From Bacteroidetes oral taxon 274 str. F0058 (lineage in GTDB: Bacteria > Bacteroidota > Bacteroidia > Bacteroidales > Paludibacteraceae), in the NCBI GenBank assembly GCA_000163695.1, contig GG774889.1:607975-671974 (forward strand): DNA of 64,000 bases, read 5' to 3'. This document shows, in pieces, positions 15,729 through 24,263 of the stretch (position 1 is its first letter; each line of letters starts with the position of its first letter). The notes below the pieces were generated by a model. That model worked only from the letters and a program-made list of their open reading frames with translations. It did not search any database and was not told the origin of the DNA. The position numbers and the translations under genes are program-made.

Positions 15729-18700
15729 TTAGTTTTCGTCTTTTATCCTCATAAATAGAAATTCTTTGCGTTGCTTTGCCTTTTTATCTCGTTCGCCGTG
15801 TCGCGACATCAGTGCATAGAGCACAGGCACTATCACGAGCGTAACGACGGTAGCAAACAGCAGTCCGCCGATTACCACTATGCCGAGCGGTATCCATATT
15901 TCGGAGCCTTCGGCGGTCGACAGAGCCATAGGCACCATCCCGAGTATTGCCGTTATGGCGGTCATAAGCACGGGTCGCAGACGACTCTCGCCCGACAGGG
16001 CAATAGCTTCGTTGAGCTCGTAGCCCCTGTCGCGCATAAGGTTGATGTAGTCCACGAGTACGATACCGTTTTTCACCACTATACCCACAAGCAGTATCAT
16101 ACCGAGCATACCGACCATTTCGAGCTCCTGTCCCGTGATGAACAGTGCAAGGAACGCTCCCGCGAAGGCAAACGGAATAGAGCCGAGCAGTATGAGGAAC
16201 GGCTTGGAGAAGCTCTCGAACTGCGATGCCATCACTATGTATACCAGCAGTATTATGAGCAACATAAGCGAACCCATATCGCGACTCATCTCCATTTGGT
16301 CTTCGTACGTACCGCCGACGTTGATGACTACGCCCTGAGGCAGGTCGATACCCCGTGCTATCTCTCTTGCCGCATTAGCCAATTCCAACAGCGACGTGCC
16401 GGCAGGCGTTACGCTGACGGATACAATACGCTGGCGACGTTTGTGGTCGATAGTGGGCGGAGCCCAAAATTCGCTTACCTTAGCCAGTTCTTTTACTTTG
16501 ATAAGAGAGCCTGTCGGGGTCTGCAGAGTCATCTCTTCTATATCGGTGATAGAGTTGCGGAACTCTTCTTTGAGGCGTACTACTATCTTGTACTCGTCGC
16601 CGTCTTCTTTGAGGTAGCCTGCCTGATAGCCGTTGACCCTATTGCGGACGGCTGTGGCTACCTGTGCAGCCGACAATCCGCTGAGGGCGAGTTTCTCTTT
16701 GTCGAAATTTATCTGCAGCTCGGCACGGTCTTCGTCGCGAGAGACAGTGATATTGCGTGCCCCTTTGACGTCTTTCATCTTGTTTTTTATCTCTTCGGCT
16801 ACCTTGTTGGTCGCCTCGAAGTCGTAGCCGTATATTTCGACAGATACGTTATTATTGCCGCTGCCACCGAATCCAACATTTGTCGATACATTCGAGAAAA
16901 CAACGTCGGCACGGTTGCCAAGATATTGTCGGAATACTTCGGCTATCTCGAATACCGTACGTTGTCTCTGGCTCCTTTCGGGGAAAGTTACGGTCATAGT
17001 AATGATATTGTTCGACGACTGGTTCATCAGAGCCGAAAATCCTGCATCGTCGCTCGAGCCGGTAGTGGAGGCTATCAGTTTTATTTCGGGAGCAAGCGAT
17101 TTCAGGTCGGCTTCTATCTGTCGGGCTACACGCATACTCTCTTCGACACGTGTACCGCGTTGAAGTTCGATTTTGAGGCTTATGCGTCCATTGTCTTGCT
17201 GTGCCATAAAGTTGAACCCTATTTTACCCATAAATACAGGTAAAAATCCTATTATAACCACAGCCAATGCTATCAACGACGTAACGAGTTTGTGCCCGAG
17301 ACACCACCGAAGCAAGTTGGCATACCATTTGTCGAGGGCGGCAAGCCATTTCATCACAGTATTTTCGTACCAGTTGGCGTTTGTCGAAATCTCTTCTACC
17401 TCGCCCTTTTCGTTGATTATTTCTTTTTTACTTTTCAATAAAAGAGACGATAGCATCGGAGTAAGAGCTATGGCTACGGTAGCCGAAACAGTGATACAGA
17501 TAGACACTATCCAGCCCATCTCTTTGAATATAATACCTGCCTGTCCGCCGAGCATCGTAAGCGGTAAGAATACGGCAACGATAACCATCGTAGTGGCTAT
17601 TACCGATACCCATACTTCGTTGGTGGCGTATATTGCGGCTTCTCGCGGACGCGAACCACGTTCGATATGACGCATTATATTCTCCAATACCACTATGGCG
17701 TCGTCGACCACTATGCCGACGGCAACCGTAAGCGACGCAAGCGAAATGATGTTGATGGAGCTATCGGCTACGAACAGGTAGATGAAAGCACAGATAAGAG
17801 ATATAGGTATCGACAGTACGATGATAAGAGTAGCACGCCACCTGCCGAGGAAAAACATCACTACCAACGCCACAAATACGAAAGCGAGCATTACCGCTTC
17901 CGACAGACCGTCGATAGAGTTTTGTATCGTCTGAGCACTGTCGTAGATGATTTGTGCTTTTATATCGGGCGGTAGACCCGGCATTATGTCTTCGGTCATC
18001 ATCTTTTTTACCTTTTTGACGATTGCCACCGTATTGGCGCCCGTTTGCTTCATTATCACCATACGCACCCCGTTCTGACCGTTGATTCGTTCGTCCAGAT
18101 TGACGTCGCGTATGGTGTCGCGTACATTAGCCAAGTCTTTGACAAATATGTTTTTACCCAGTCTGTTGGCTACTACTATGTTGTTTATCTCCGAGCTCTC
18201 GACGTATTCGCTCTGCACGCGCAGTTGATACTGCTCTTTGCCCATTTTTATCGAGCCTGAGGCGAGGTTGAGGTTATTGGCGGATATTGCCTGTCCTATC
18301 TGTTCGACCGATATCTTATAGGCATCGAGTTTGCTTTGGTCTAAATCGATATAAATATAACGTTCGGGAGTACCCGACAGCGATATGTTACCGATACCGT
18401 CGATACGGTTGAGTACGCTTACAACATTGTCTTCCAATATCTTCTCCAACCCCGCGTAGCTCTCTTTTGCAGTAATGGCATACTGCATAATGGGGAAGTT
18501 GGAGGTCGAGAACTTGAATATCATTGGGCGACTGCATCCGTCGGGCAGATTGTCGTTGACCATATCTATTGCCGAACGTACGTCGTTTACCGACTCATCG
18601 AGGTTTTGCCCCCAATTGAGTTGCAACGACACTACCGAGATATTGTCTTTCGACTGAGATGTAATCTCTTTGAGTCCGTCGACGGAGTTGAGCGAGTTTT

Positions 18701-18902
18701 CGAGCACCTTGGTAACGTTGGTCTCTATCTCGGAGCCGTTGGCACCTGGATAGGTGGTCATTATGGATACGTAAGGTATGTCCATAGCGGGGAATTGGTC
18801 GATAGGGAGTTTTGAGAAAGAAAACACCCCGAAAACGATGATACCCACAAATATCAAAGCCGTAGTAATCGGCTTGTTTATAGCGGTCTGATATATAGCC
18901 AT
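15729..18902 (-). CDS. RND-family efflux pump inner-membrane transporter (HAE1 type)
   Basis: A 1057-residue proton-driven exporter of the AcrB/MexF class. Visible features: N-terminal transmembrane helix (TTALIFVGIIVFGVFSFSKL), two large periplasmic loops, the helix-4 motif VAVGIVVDDAIVVLENI with the proton-relay Asp pair, and the duplicated block in the second half GILLVGIVVKNGIVLVDYINL spelled here as MILLVGIVVKNGIVLVDY. The cytoplasmic tail is Lys/Arg-rich. Length is standard. The start lies 10 bases after the stop of the adaptor gene; TolC-like and TetR genes precede, so the tripartite pump is complete. The DD motif and wide family similarity favour drugs, bile salts or detergents rather than metal ions (CusA). 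The actual substrates are unknown. Confidence 0.95.
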   Translation of the reverse strand: MAIYQTAINKPITTALIFVGIIVFGVFSFSKLPIDQFPAMDIPYVSIMTTYPGANGSEIETNVTKVLENSLNSVDGLKEITSQSKDNISVVSLQLNWGQNLDESVNDVRSAIDMVNDNLPDGCSRPMIFKFSTSNFPIMQYAITAKESYAGLEKILEDNVVSVLNRIDGIGNISLSGTPERYIYIDLDQSKLDAYKISVEQIGQAISANNLNLASGSIKMGKEQYQLRVQSEYVESSEINNIVVANRLGKNIFVKDLANVRDTIRDVNLDERINGQNGVRMVIMKQTGANTVAIVKKVKKMMTEDIMPGLPPDIKAQIIYDSAQTIQNSIDGLSEAVMLAFVFVALVVMFFLGRWRATLIIVLSIPISLICAFIYLFVADSSINIISLASLTVAVGIVVDDAIVVLENIMRHIERGSRPREAAIYATNEVWVSVIATTMVIVAVFLPLTMLGGQAGIIFKEMGWIVSICITVSATVAIALTPMLSSLLLKSKKEIINEKGEVEEISTNANWYENTVMKWLAALDKWYANLLRWCLGHKLVTSLIALAVVIIGFLPVFMGKIGFNFMAQQDNGRISLKIELQRGTRVEESMRVARQIEADLKSLAPEIKLIASTTGSSDDAGFSALMNQSSNNIITMTVTFPERSQRQRTVFEIAEVFRQYLGNRADVVFSNVSTNVGFGGSGNNNVSVEIYGYDFEATNKVAEEIKNKMKDVKGARNITVSRDEDRAELQINFDKEKLALSGLSAAQVATAVRNRVNGYQAGYLKEDGDEYKIVVRLKEEFRNSITDIEEMTLQTPTGSLIKVKELAKVSEFWAPPTIDHKRRQRIVSVSVTPAGTSLLELANAAREIARGIDLPQGVVINVGGTYEDQMEMSRDMGSLMLLIILLVYIVMASQFESFSKPFLILLGSIPFAFAGAFLALFITGQELEMVGMLGMILLVGIVVKNGIVLVDYINLMRDRGYELNEAIALSGESRLRPVLMTAITAILGMVPMALSTAEGSEIWIPLGIVVIGGLLFATVVTLVIVPVLYALMSRHGERDKKAKQRKEFLFMRIKDEN

Positions 18903-18912
18903 CTCGAAAAAA

Positions 18913-19980
18913 TTATTTTGTTTTTACACTGTCTTTTGCTCCCTTATTGTCGGTAGTCTGCGGTGAGTTGTCGGCAATCTGCACCTTGACGCCGTCTACC
19001 AGACGTGCCTGTCCGACTACTACGAGTTCGTCGTCGTTTCTGAGCTCTTTCGACTCTATCTCGGTCATATCGTCGAAACGTTGTCCGAGTGTAACGCTGA
19101 TACGATGTGCCGTATCGCCGCGTTTTACGAAGACATAACGTTCGTTAGACCCTTGCTGTTTGAGCACTGCCTGATACGGCACCACAATGGCATCGACCTT
19201 GCCGAGCGACAGCGTGGTGTGTGCAAACATACCCGGACGCAGCAGAAGCGATGGGTTAGGAATGTCTATTTTCACCGTAAAGGTATGAGTGGCAGGGTCT
19301 ATGGTGGGGTAAACTATCTCTATCCGTCCCTTGAAGTTTTTGTCGGGATATATGTCCGACACTACGTTTAGCTGCATATTCTGCTTTACACGGGGGAAGT
19401 AGCTCTCGGGGATATTGATATGTGCTTTCAGACGAGCTATCTGGGCTAACTGCAATATCGGTTTTGTAGGCGAATACATCTCGCCGTCTTCGTAGTTTTT
19501 AGCGGTGATGATACCTGCGAAAGGAGCTGTAACGAACGTATTTTTTTGCAGAAATTTGAGGTTCTCTTGCGAGGCGTCGAACTGCGACTTGAGCTGGTCG
19601 TAGACACTCTGTGCCACGTTGCCCGTTTTGAGCAGCGCTTCGGTACGAGCCAAATCGACGGCAAGGCGGTTGTGCTGTACCTTAGCCGAATTCAGCTGTG
19701 TCTGGTCGAGACGTACGAGGAGCTGTCCTTTGGCAACGCGTGTGCCGGGTTCGACATAGATGTGCTCGATATTGCCCTGTACGGAGGGCGATACGTTCAT
19801 CTGCTCGTAACCCTCGAGTGTGGTGGAATACTCTACCTCTCGGCTTATCTGACGGGGTTCGAGGCGTATTACCTGTACGTTTTCTATTTTGCTTTCTTCT
19901 TTCTTCTGACTGTTGTCTGCCGTACCGCAACCGACGAGTGTCAGTGCTGCAACTGCTATTATCAAGATAGATTTATTCAT
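18913..19980 (-). CDS. RND efflux periplasmic adaptor (membrane fusion lipoprotein)
   Basis: A 355-residue adaptor that links the RND pump to the outer-membrane channel. Residues 1-18 with LVGCGTA form a lipoprotein signal (Cys18), so it is probably anchored in the inner membrane. The split biotinyl-lipoyl domain is visible (VQGNIEHIYVEPGTRVAKGQLLVRLD and FVTAPFAGIITAKNYEDGEMY), with a helical hairpin between them, followed by a beta-barrel (LNVVSDIYPDKNFKGRIEIVYP) and the membrane-proximal domain. It sits between the TolC-like gene (72 bases upstream) and the pump gene. Confidence 0.94.
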   Translation of the reverse strand: MNKSILIIAVAALTLVGCGTADNSQKKEESKIENVQVIRLEPRQISREVEYSTTLEGYEQMNVSPSVQGNIEHIYVEPGTRVAKGQLLVRLDQTQLNSAKVQHNRLAVDLARTEALLKTGNVAQSVYDQLKSQFDASQENLKFLQKNTFVTAPFAGIITAKNYEDGEMYSPTKPILQLAQIARLKAHINIPESYFPRVKQNMQLNVVSDIYPDKNFKGRIEIVYPTIDPATHTFTVKIDIPNPSLLLRPGMFAHTTLSLGKVDAIVVPYQAVLKQQGSNERYVFVKRGDTAHRISVTLGQRFDDMTEIESKELRNDDELVVVGQARLVDGVKVQIADNSPQTTDNKGAKDSVKTK

Positions 19981-20052
19981 ATATCAGATTTATTAATGTG
20001 TTTTTTATATTGATTGTTATAATACTCAGGTTTATTGATTTGTATGTTGTTT

Positions 20053-21432
20053 TTATTTATTGAGCAAGTTTCGAAGCTCTATTTGAGCGTTGGTCATATT
20101 CATAATAGCTTGTATGTATGTGTTTTGAGCGTTTATAAAGTCGGAGCTTGCCTGTGTAACCTCGAGCGACGAGGCTCGTCCGTAGCGGAATTTCTCGGCA
20201 ACTTTATTGAAGACACTGTTGGTAACGGCGATATTTTTCTTCTGAATAATAAAGTTTTCGTAAGCCGAATTAAGGTTGAATCTAAGCTGCTTATCTTTGA
20301 TTTCGAGCTGGTTCTGTGAGTCTTCGAAAGTGTTTTTGGCTTTCAGATAACTGTATTTTTTCTCTCTGATACTCATAAACGTTCTGCCTGAGGTGAATAG
20401 CGGCACTTTGACGCCGATAGAGAAGACATTGGGCGGGTTCATATTCATCATCGGTTCGCCGTCGAAATATTTGATGTCGGAGTAGCGATAACCTATTGTA
20501 AGCGAGGGCGAATAGCCCATTGCAGCGAGTTTAATCTGTTTACGCGATAGCTCAAGATTTTTGCTCATAAGCCGATAGTTATAGTTGTCGGTTATATCGA
20601 ACTTGGTATGCAAGAGTCTCAGCGACGCCTCGGCGTTGGTCAGTTGGTCGAGATTGTCGGTAAGCTCTATGTGTGTATCGGCACTGACGCCGAGTTGCAA
20701 CTTCATCGAGCTGTAAGTCATCTCGAGTCCCTGTCGTGCAGTGTTCAAGGCACTTTCGAGCTTCATCACCTGTACATATAGCTTATCGGCTTCGGTCTGC
20801 TCGGTAACACCTATCTTGACGGCTTCCACAGTGCTTTGATATATCTTTTCTATATTCATTTTGCTCGAGTCTAAAAGGCTGACTATATGTCTATTGGCGA
20901 GGATAGATATATAAAGCTGTGTTACTGTCGAGGTTATGGTCTGTTCTGTCTGCAGTCGGCTGATGTCTGCCATATCGACGGCTATTTTGTTTATCATTGC
21001 CCCGACTATCTGTTGTCCGCTTATCTGCATTCCTGCCGAGATGCTGAAAGTGCCGTTAGGTGGACTAGCCCGCTCGATAACGTTTACCATATCTTCGCCC
21101 GTAGCAGGGTTTTTGCCAACGGGGATGCGCATCTCCATCTTGAAGCCCATCATATTCTGATAGTCGTAGCCTGCCGTAACTTGTGGCAACATACTTGCTA
21201 TCGTCTGCCAACGTTGTGCCTGAGCGATTTTGACGTCGTACGAGGCGTTTTGCAACTGACGGTTGTAGCGGATAGCCGTATCTTTTGCCTGTTGCAGAGA
21301 GAGCGAGACGACGGTAGCACCCTCGCTTGCCCGCTCCCAGCTTGGAATTATCGGAGTAGACACCTCTGTCTGTCCCCAAAGCATCACCGTCGTTGCTGCC
21401 AGCGCCAATATCAATGATTTTATTCTTTTCAT
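20053..21432 (-). CDS. TolC-family outer-membrane efflux channel
   Basis: A 459-residue outer-membrane factor with a signal peptide (MKRIKSLILALAATTVMLWGQ). The family's internal duplication of long amphipathic helices is visible: SLSLQQAKDTAIRYNRQLQ and the second-half LELSRKQIKLAAMGYSPSLTIGYRY, then LRFNLNSAYENFIIQKKNI. It ends FINAQNTYIQAIMNMTNAQIELRNL, a TolC-like final helix. It forms the exit duct for the RND pump. It is the second gene of the operon, 31 bases after tetR. Confidence 0.94.
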   Translation of the reverse strand: MKRIKSLILALAATTVMLWGQTEVSTPIIPSWERASEGATVVSLSLQQAKDTAIRYNRQLQNASYDVKIAQAQRWQTIASMLPQVTAGYDYQNMMGFKMEMRIPVGKNPATGEDMVNVIERASPPNGTFSISAGMQISGQQIVGAMINKIAVDMADISRLQTEQTITSTVTQLYISILANRHIVSLLDSSKMNIEKIYQSTVEAVKIGVTEQTEADKLYVQVMKLESALNTARQGLEMTYSSMKLQLGVSADTHIELTDNLDQLTNAEASLRLLHTKFDITDNYNYRLMSKNLELSRKQIKLAAMGYSPSLTIGYRYSDIKYFDGEPMMNMNPPNVFSIGVKVPLFTSGRTFMSIREKKYSYLKAKNTFEDSQNQLEIKDKQLRFNLNSAYENFIIQKKNIAVTNSVFNKVAEKFRYGRASSLEVTQASSDFINAQNTYIQAIMNMTNAQIELRNLLNK

Positions 21433-21463
21433 TTTAATGAAATAATTTTATGGTCGATTTATA

Positions 21464-22093
21464 CTATTGTTTGTTACTTATCGAATTATAATACTCCAAT
21501 CCTTTGCTGTTGCACACGATGCGGAACATAGTGTCCATACAGAAGTCCATCATACGTATAAACGGTATTTTGTTCGTATTTGAGTACTCCAACATATTGG
21601 AGAATATCTCGCTTATGAGTTTTTTTGTAAGCGTAAGGTCCATATCTTGTCGAAACAACCCTTGTGCAATGCCCATATTGAGAATACTCAATGCATTTAC
21701 TTCGGCATCTTCTTTTATTAACCGACAATGTTTGTCGAAAAGTTCGGGGTAATATTTCTTCATATCGAAGTGGATTTGGAAAAACTTCTCGTCGTCGCGT
21801 CGAGGCTTGTTCTCGTCGTCACGTCGAGGCTTGTTGCGGAAAGTATTGGTTTTCGATATCAGATATTCGATTATATTGTCGTTGTCGGCAATCTCTTCCA
21901 TCTGTTTTTTCTCGATGCGTACGCTCTTCAATATCTCTTCTATGAGTTCATTTTTGGTTTTGAATACAGTATAGAAAGTCTTCTTCGATATATGCAGTTC
22001 GGTACAAATATCGTCGATGCCGATGCGTTTGAGCCCATAATCCCAAAACATCTGCTTGGCTTGTCGAATTATTTTCTCTTTCAATTCCGTCAT
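21464..22093 (-). CDS. TetR-family transcriptional regulator of the efflux operon
   Basis: A 209-residue regulator. I choose the ATG at 22093 (MTELKEKIIRQAKQMFWDYG); an upstream ATG at 22126 overlaps a -7 box. The helix-turn-helix is at residues about 25-45 (IGIDDICTELHISKKTFYTVF). The C-terminal part is a divergent ligand-binding domain. It carries a tandem duplication of eight residues, NKPRRDDE twice, near residue 90. As first gene of tetR-tolC-mfp-rnd, it most likely represses its own operon, with derepression by pump substrates; this follows the usual arrangement and is inferred, as no operator was proven. Confidence 0.88.
   Translation of the reverse strand: MTELKEKIIRQAKQMFWDYGLKRIGIDDICTELHISKKTFYTVFKTKNELIEEILKSVRIEKKQMEEIADNDNIIEYLISKTNTFRNKPRRDDENKPRRDDEKFFQIHFDMKKYYPELFDKHCRLIKEDAEVNALSILNMGIAQGLFRQDMDLTLTKKLISEIFSNMLEYSNTNKIPFIRMMDFCMDTMFRIVCNSKGLEYYNSISNKQ
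21787..21834. repeat. 24-base in-frame tandem duplication inside tetR
   Basis: 21787-21810 and 21811-21834 are two adjacent 24-base copies differing at one base (G versus A). They encode NKPRRDDE twice. The exact in-frame length and near identity point to recent slippage. Confidence 0.95.
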
Positions 22094-22123
22094 ACGATAT
22101 GAATGCTCGTTAATTTGATTGTG

Positions 22124-22131
22124 CAAAAGTA
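22124..22131 (-). promoter_or_regulatory. -7 box of the tetR-efflux operon
   Basis: Minus-strand TACTTTTG matches TAnnTTTG, 30 bases before the ATG at 22093. It overlaps the ATG at 22126, which argues against that start. Confidence 0.6.
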
Positions 22132-22189
22132 CGCAAAAAGCGAAAAGTAGAACTTATTGCGATGTTAAATAAAGTTAATTGCAAAAAAT

Positions 22190-22296
22190 ATTTTTATAAA
22201 CATCTGATAATAAGAAGTATTTTGGAAACTAAAGGAGTTTAAAAGTTTTCTGGTGCCGCTGTGTCTCTCTTATTGCTAAAAAATGTTTATAAAAAT
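22190..22296. repeat. 14-base inverted repeat in the tetR-dnaB intergenic region
   Basis: ATTTTTATAAACAT at 22190-22203 is the perfect complement of ATGTTTATAAAAAT at 22283-22296, with a 79-base spacer. Candidate regulatory sites for divergent transcription, or chance in AT-rich DNA. Confidence 0.5.
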
Positions 22297-22421
22297 GTAA
22301 TTTATTAAAGACGTCTTGTGTCTTTTTGTGAATAGCATTGTATATTGCCGATTATACGGGGTTGATAATAACTTGTTAATAAAAAACGGACAGAGAATGG
22401 TACAGTAACGTATTATTTTCA

Positions 22422-22429
22422 TACCTTTG
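22422..22429 (+). promoter_or_regulatory. -7 box of dnaB
   Basis: TACCTTTG matches TAnnTTTG, 56 bases before the dnaB ATG. No TTG is found at the usual distance. Confidence 0.55.
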
Positions 22430-22485
22430 AAAGAAAAAGTAAATGTAATTTGTTGTTAGAATATTTGTTTGTAAAACAGTAGTTT

Positions 22486-24051
22486 ATGGAAGAACCCACA
22501 TTGCGTAAGCGAAAAAAACAACCGACATACGACGAGTTTCCCGATTTCGGCAAATTGCCGCCGCAGGCACTCGAAGAGGAGGAGGCGGTACTCGGGGCGT
22601 TGATGATAGAGTCCAACGCATTCAGCCAAATAAGCGAGATACTGCGTACACCCGATTATTTCTACAAAGTAACGCATCGCAAGATATTCCAAGCCATCAG
22701 GACACTTGCCGCCGAAGGCAAACCGATAGATATGCTGACGGTCAAAGACCAACTAATCAAAGACAAAAATCTCGATGATGTGGGAGGAATGTACGCTATC
22801 GCCGCCCTGACCGAGAAGGTGGCGACGGCAGCTCACATAGAGGAGCACGCCAAAATAATTGCCCAAAAATACCTCGCCCGACGTATGATACTTATCTCTA
22901 ATGAGATACAGACCAATGCTTTCGATGCATCGAAAGACGTAGATGAGCTGATACAGGAGGCGGAGGGCAAAATATTCGATATATCGCAGACAAATCATAA
23001 AAAAGATGTTGTCTCCATTGCCGAGATTATACCCGCTGCTATCAAGCGTATAGAAGAGGCGTCGAAAAATACGGGATTTACCACCGGCATAGAGAGCGGG
23101 TTCTACAAACTCGATGAGCTGACGTCGGGTTGGCAGCGGTCTGACCTCATCATTATGGCGGCGCGTCCTGCTATGGGTAAGACCGCATTTGTGCTGACGA
23201 TGGCGAAGAATATGGCTATTCAGGGTACGCCGGTAGCTTTTTTTACCCTCGAAATGTCGAATATACAACTTGTCAATCGTTTGATTATAAACGCCGCAGA
23301 GTTGTCGGGCGATAAGGTGAAGAGTGGTAAACTCAATAGTAGCGAGTTCAATGAGCTATCGAAAGGGATTGCCATTCTGGAACAGCTACCCATATATATC
23401 GACGAGACACCTTCGCTGTCGGTAATGGAGCTGAGGACAAAAGCCCGCAGGCTCGTCGCCGAACACGGTGTTAAAATTATTATCATCGATTACCTGCAGC
23501 TTATGAATGCCTCGGGTATGTCGTATTCCAACCGCGAAGGCGAGGTGAGCATCATCTCACGTTCGCTGAAAGCTTTGGCAAAAGAGCTTGACGTGCCGGT
23601 GATAGCCCTCTCGCAGCTTAACCGTAATGTAGAGTCTCGCGGCGGTGGCAGTACCGACAATAAGCTCGAAGCCAAAAAACCGCAGCTCTCCGACCTACGC
23701 GAGTCGGGAGCCATAGAGCAAGACGCCGATATGGTGTGTTTCATACACCGTCCCGAGTATTATCGTATATTCGAAGACCCGAACACCGGCAATGACCTCA
23801 GAGGCGTTGCACAAATCATAGTAGCAAAACACCGAAACGGTGCAACAGACGATGTACAGTTGTATTTTGCTCAGGATTATACAATGTTTGTCAATACTCG
23901 TCAGGAATATGAACGTCTGAATGCCAAGGCATCTAACGAAGACAGTACTATGATGCCGTCGAAGACGAACAAAAGAAAGTCCAAGGCGGACAGTTATGCC
24001 AAGACCGAGCCGCCGCAATATTCGGAGAGTTTCTCGGATGCACCTTTCTGA
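22486..24051 (+). CDS. dnaB: Replicative DNA helicase DnaB
   Basis: A 521-residue hexameric helicase that unwinds DNA ahead of the replication fork. The N-terminal domain begins at KLPPQALEEEEAVLGALMIE, a DnaB signature. The RecA-like domain has Walker A ARPAMGKTAF, FFTLEMSN, the Walker B-like IIIIDYLQLM, and the downstream VIALSQLNRNVE and LSDLRESGAIEQDADMV blocks. No intein is present. The C-terminal 60 residues are a basic, low-complexity tail. The stop lies two bases before a repeat that also occurs upstream of the OPT transporter gene, so dnaB and the transporter were probably direct neighbours before the acyltransferase arrived. Confidence 0.96.
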   Translation: MEEPTLRKRKKQPTYDEFPDFGKLPPQALEEEEAVLGALMIESNAFSQISEILRTPDYFYKVTHRKIFQAIRTLAAEGKPIDMLTVKDQLIKDKNLDDVGGMYAIAALTEKVATAAHIEEHAKIIAQKYLARRMILISNEIQTNAFDASKDVDELIQEAEGKIFDISQTNHKKDVVSIAEIIPAAIKRIEEASKNTGFTTGIESGFYKLDELTSGWQRSDLIIMAARPAMGKTAFVLTMAKNMAIQGTPVAFFTLEMSNIQLVNRLIINAAELSGDKVKSGKLNSSEFNELSKGIAILEQLPIYIDETPSLSVMELRTKARRLVAEHGVKIIIIDYLQLMNASGMSYSNREGEVSIISRSLKALAKELDVPVIALSQLNRNVESRGGGSTDNKLEAKKPQLSDLRESGAIEQDADMVCFIHRPEYYRIFEDPNTGNDLRGVAQIIVAKHRNGATDDVQLYFAQDYTMFVNTRQEYERLNAKASNEDSTMMPSKTNKRKSKADSYAKTEPPQYSESFSDAPF

Positions 24052-24052
24052 T

Positions 24053-24169
24053 GGAGAGAAAATAAATACCGAAGACAATAATCCTATTACTAAAAGAAAA
24101 TATGTTATGCAAGAAAAAGAAGAACAGACGGTAGGATTGCCCGAGAATGCGGGTAGAGAGTTGAAAGAG
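24053..24169 (+). repeat. Direct repeat copy 1: dnaB-OPT spacer plus first 63 bases of the OPT gene
   Basis: Matches 25347-25466. The 63 coding bases from ATG 24107 to 24169 are identical to 25404-25466; the non-coding part has several substitutions and a 3-base length difference. It begins two bases after the dnaB stop. Confidence 0.97.
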
Positions 24170-24244
24170 TGTGATAAGGGCGGCGACCAAGCCTGCCCGC
24201 TCATCATTGACAGATCACTGCGGCTATGCTGTGTCGACAATTAA
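24107..24244 (+). pseudogene. Internally deleted fragment of the OPT transporter gene
   Basis: The frame starts with the same 21 residues as the intact transporter (MQEKEEQTVGLPENAGRELK then E), then jumps to a segment equal to transporter residues around 180-193 (KGGDQACPLII versus KGGDQARPLII). After base 24209 similarity stops, and the frame ends 11 codons later. The 40 bases 24170-24209 match 25941-25980 at 35 positions. The join falls exactly where the intact gene has two copies of GGCGAGAAG (25467-25475 and 25941-25949), so an in-frame 474-base deletion between 9-base repeats explains it. A 45-residue product is unlikely to transport anything. Confidence 0.9.
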
Positions 24245-24248
24245 TTCA

Positions 24249-24263
24249 AAAGGGGTGAATCGT
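24249..24263 (+). promoter_or_regulatory. Strong Shine-Dalgarno sequence of the acyltransferase gene
   Basis: AAAGGGGTG (24248-24257 region) lies 7 bases before ATG 24264. Most genes in this window have AT-rich leaders without such a site, so it marks the gene as foreign in style and fixes its start. Confidence 0.75.

Larger units (their letters stand above)
22094..22485. other. Divergent intergenic region tetR / dnaB
   Basis: 392 bases of AT-rich non-coding DNA. It holds the tetR -7 box (22124-22131), an inverted repeat (22190-22296) and the dnaB -7 box (22422-22429). I see no ORF, tRNA or known riboswitch in the remainder. Confidence 0.7.

Noticed and set aside
15771..17243. Plus-strand open frame of 490 codons opposite the RND gene
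   Set aside because: It lies entirely within the RND transporter gene, which has all family motifs; the antisense protein is Tyr/His/Arg-rich without domain features.
22190..22296. Origin of replication near dnaB
   Set aside because: The region is AT-rich with an inverted repeat, but I see no cluster of DnaA boxes, and dnaA, dnaN and gidA are not adjacent.
24107..24244. Short functional peptide upstream of the acyltransferase
   Set aside because: It is explained by an internally deleted duplicate of the OPT gene, with mutations accumulating after the join.
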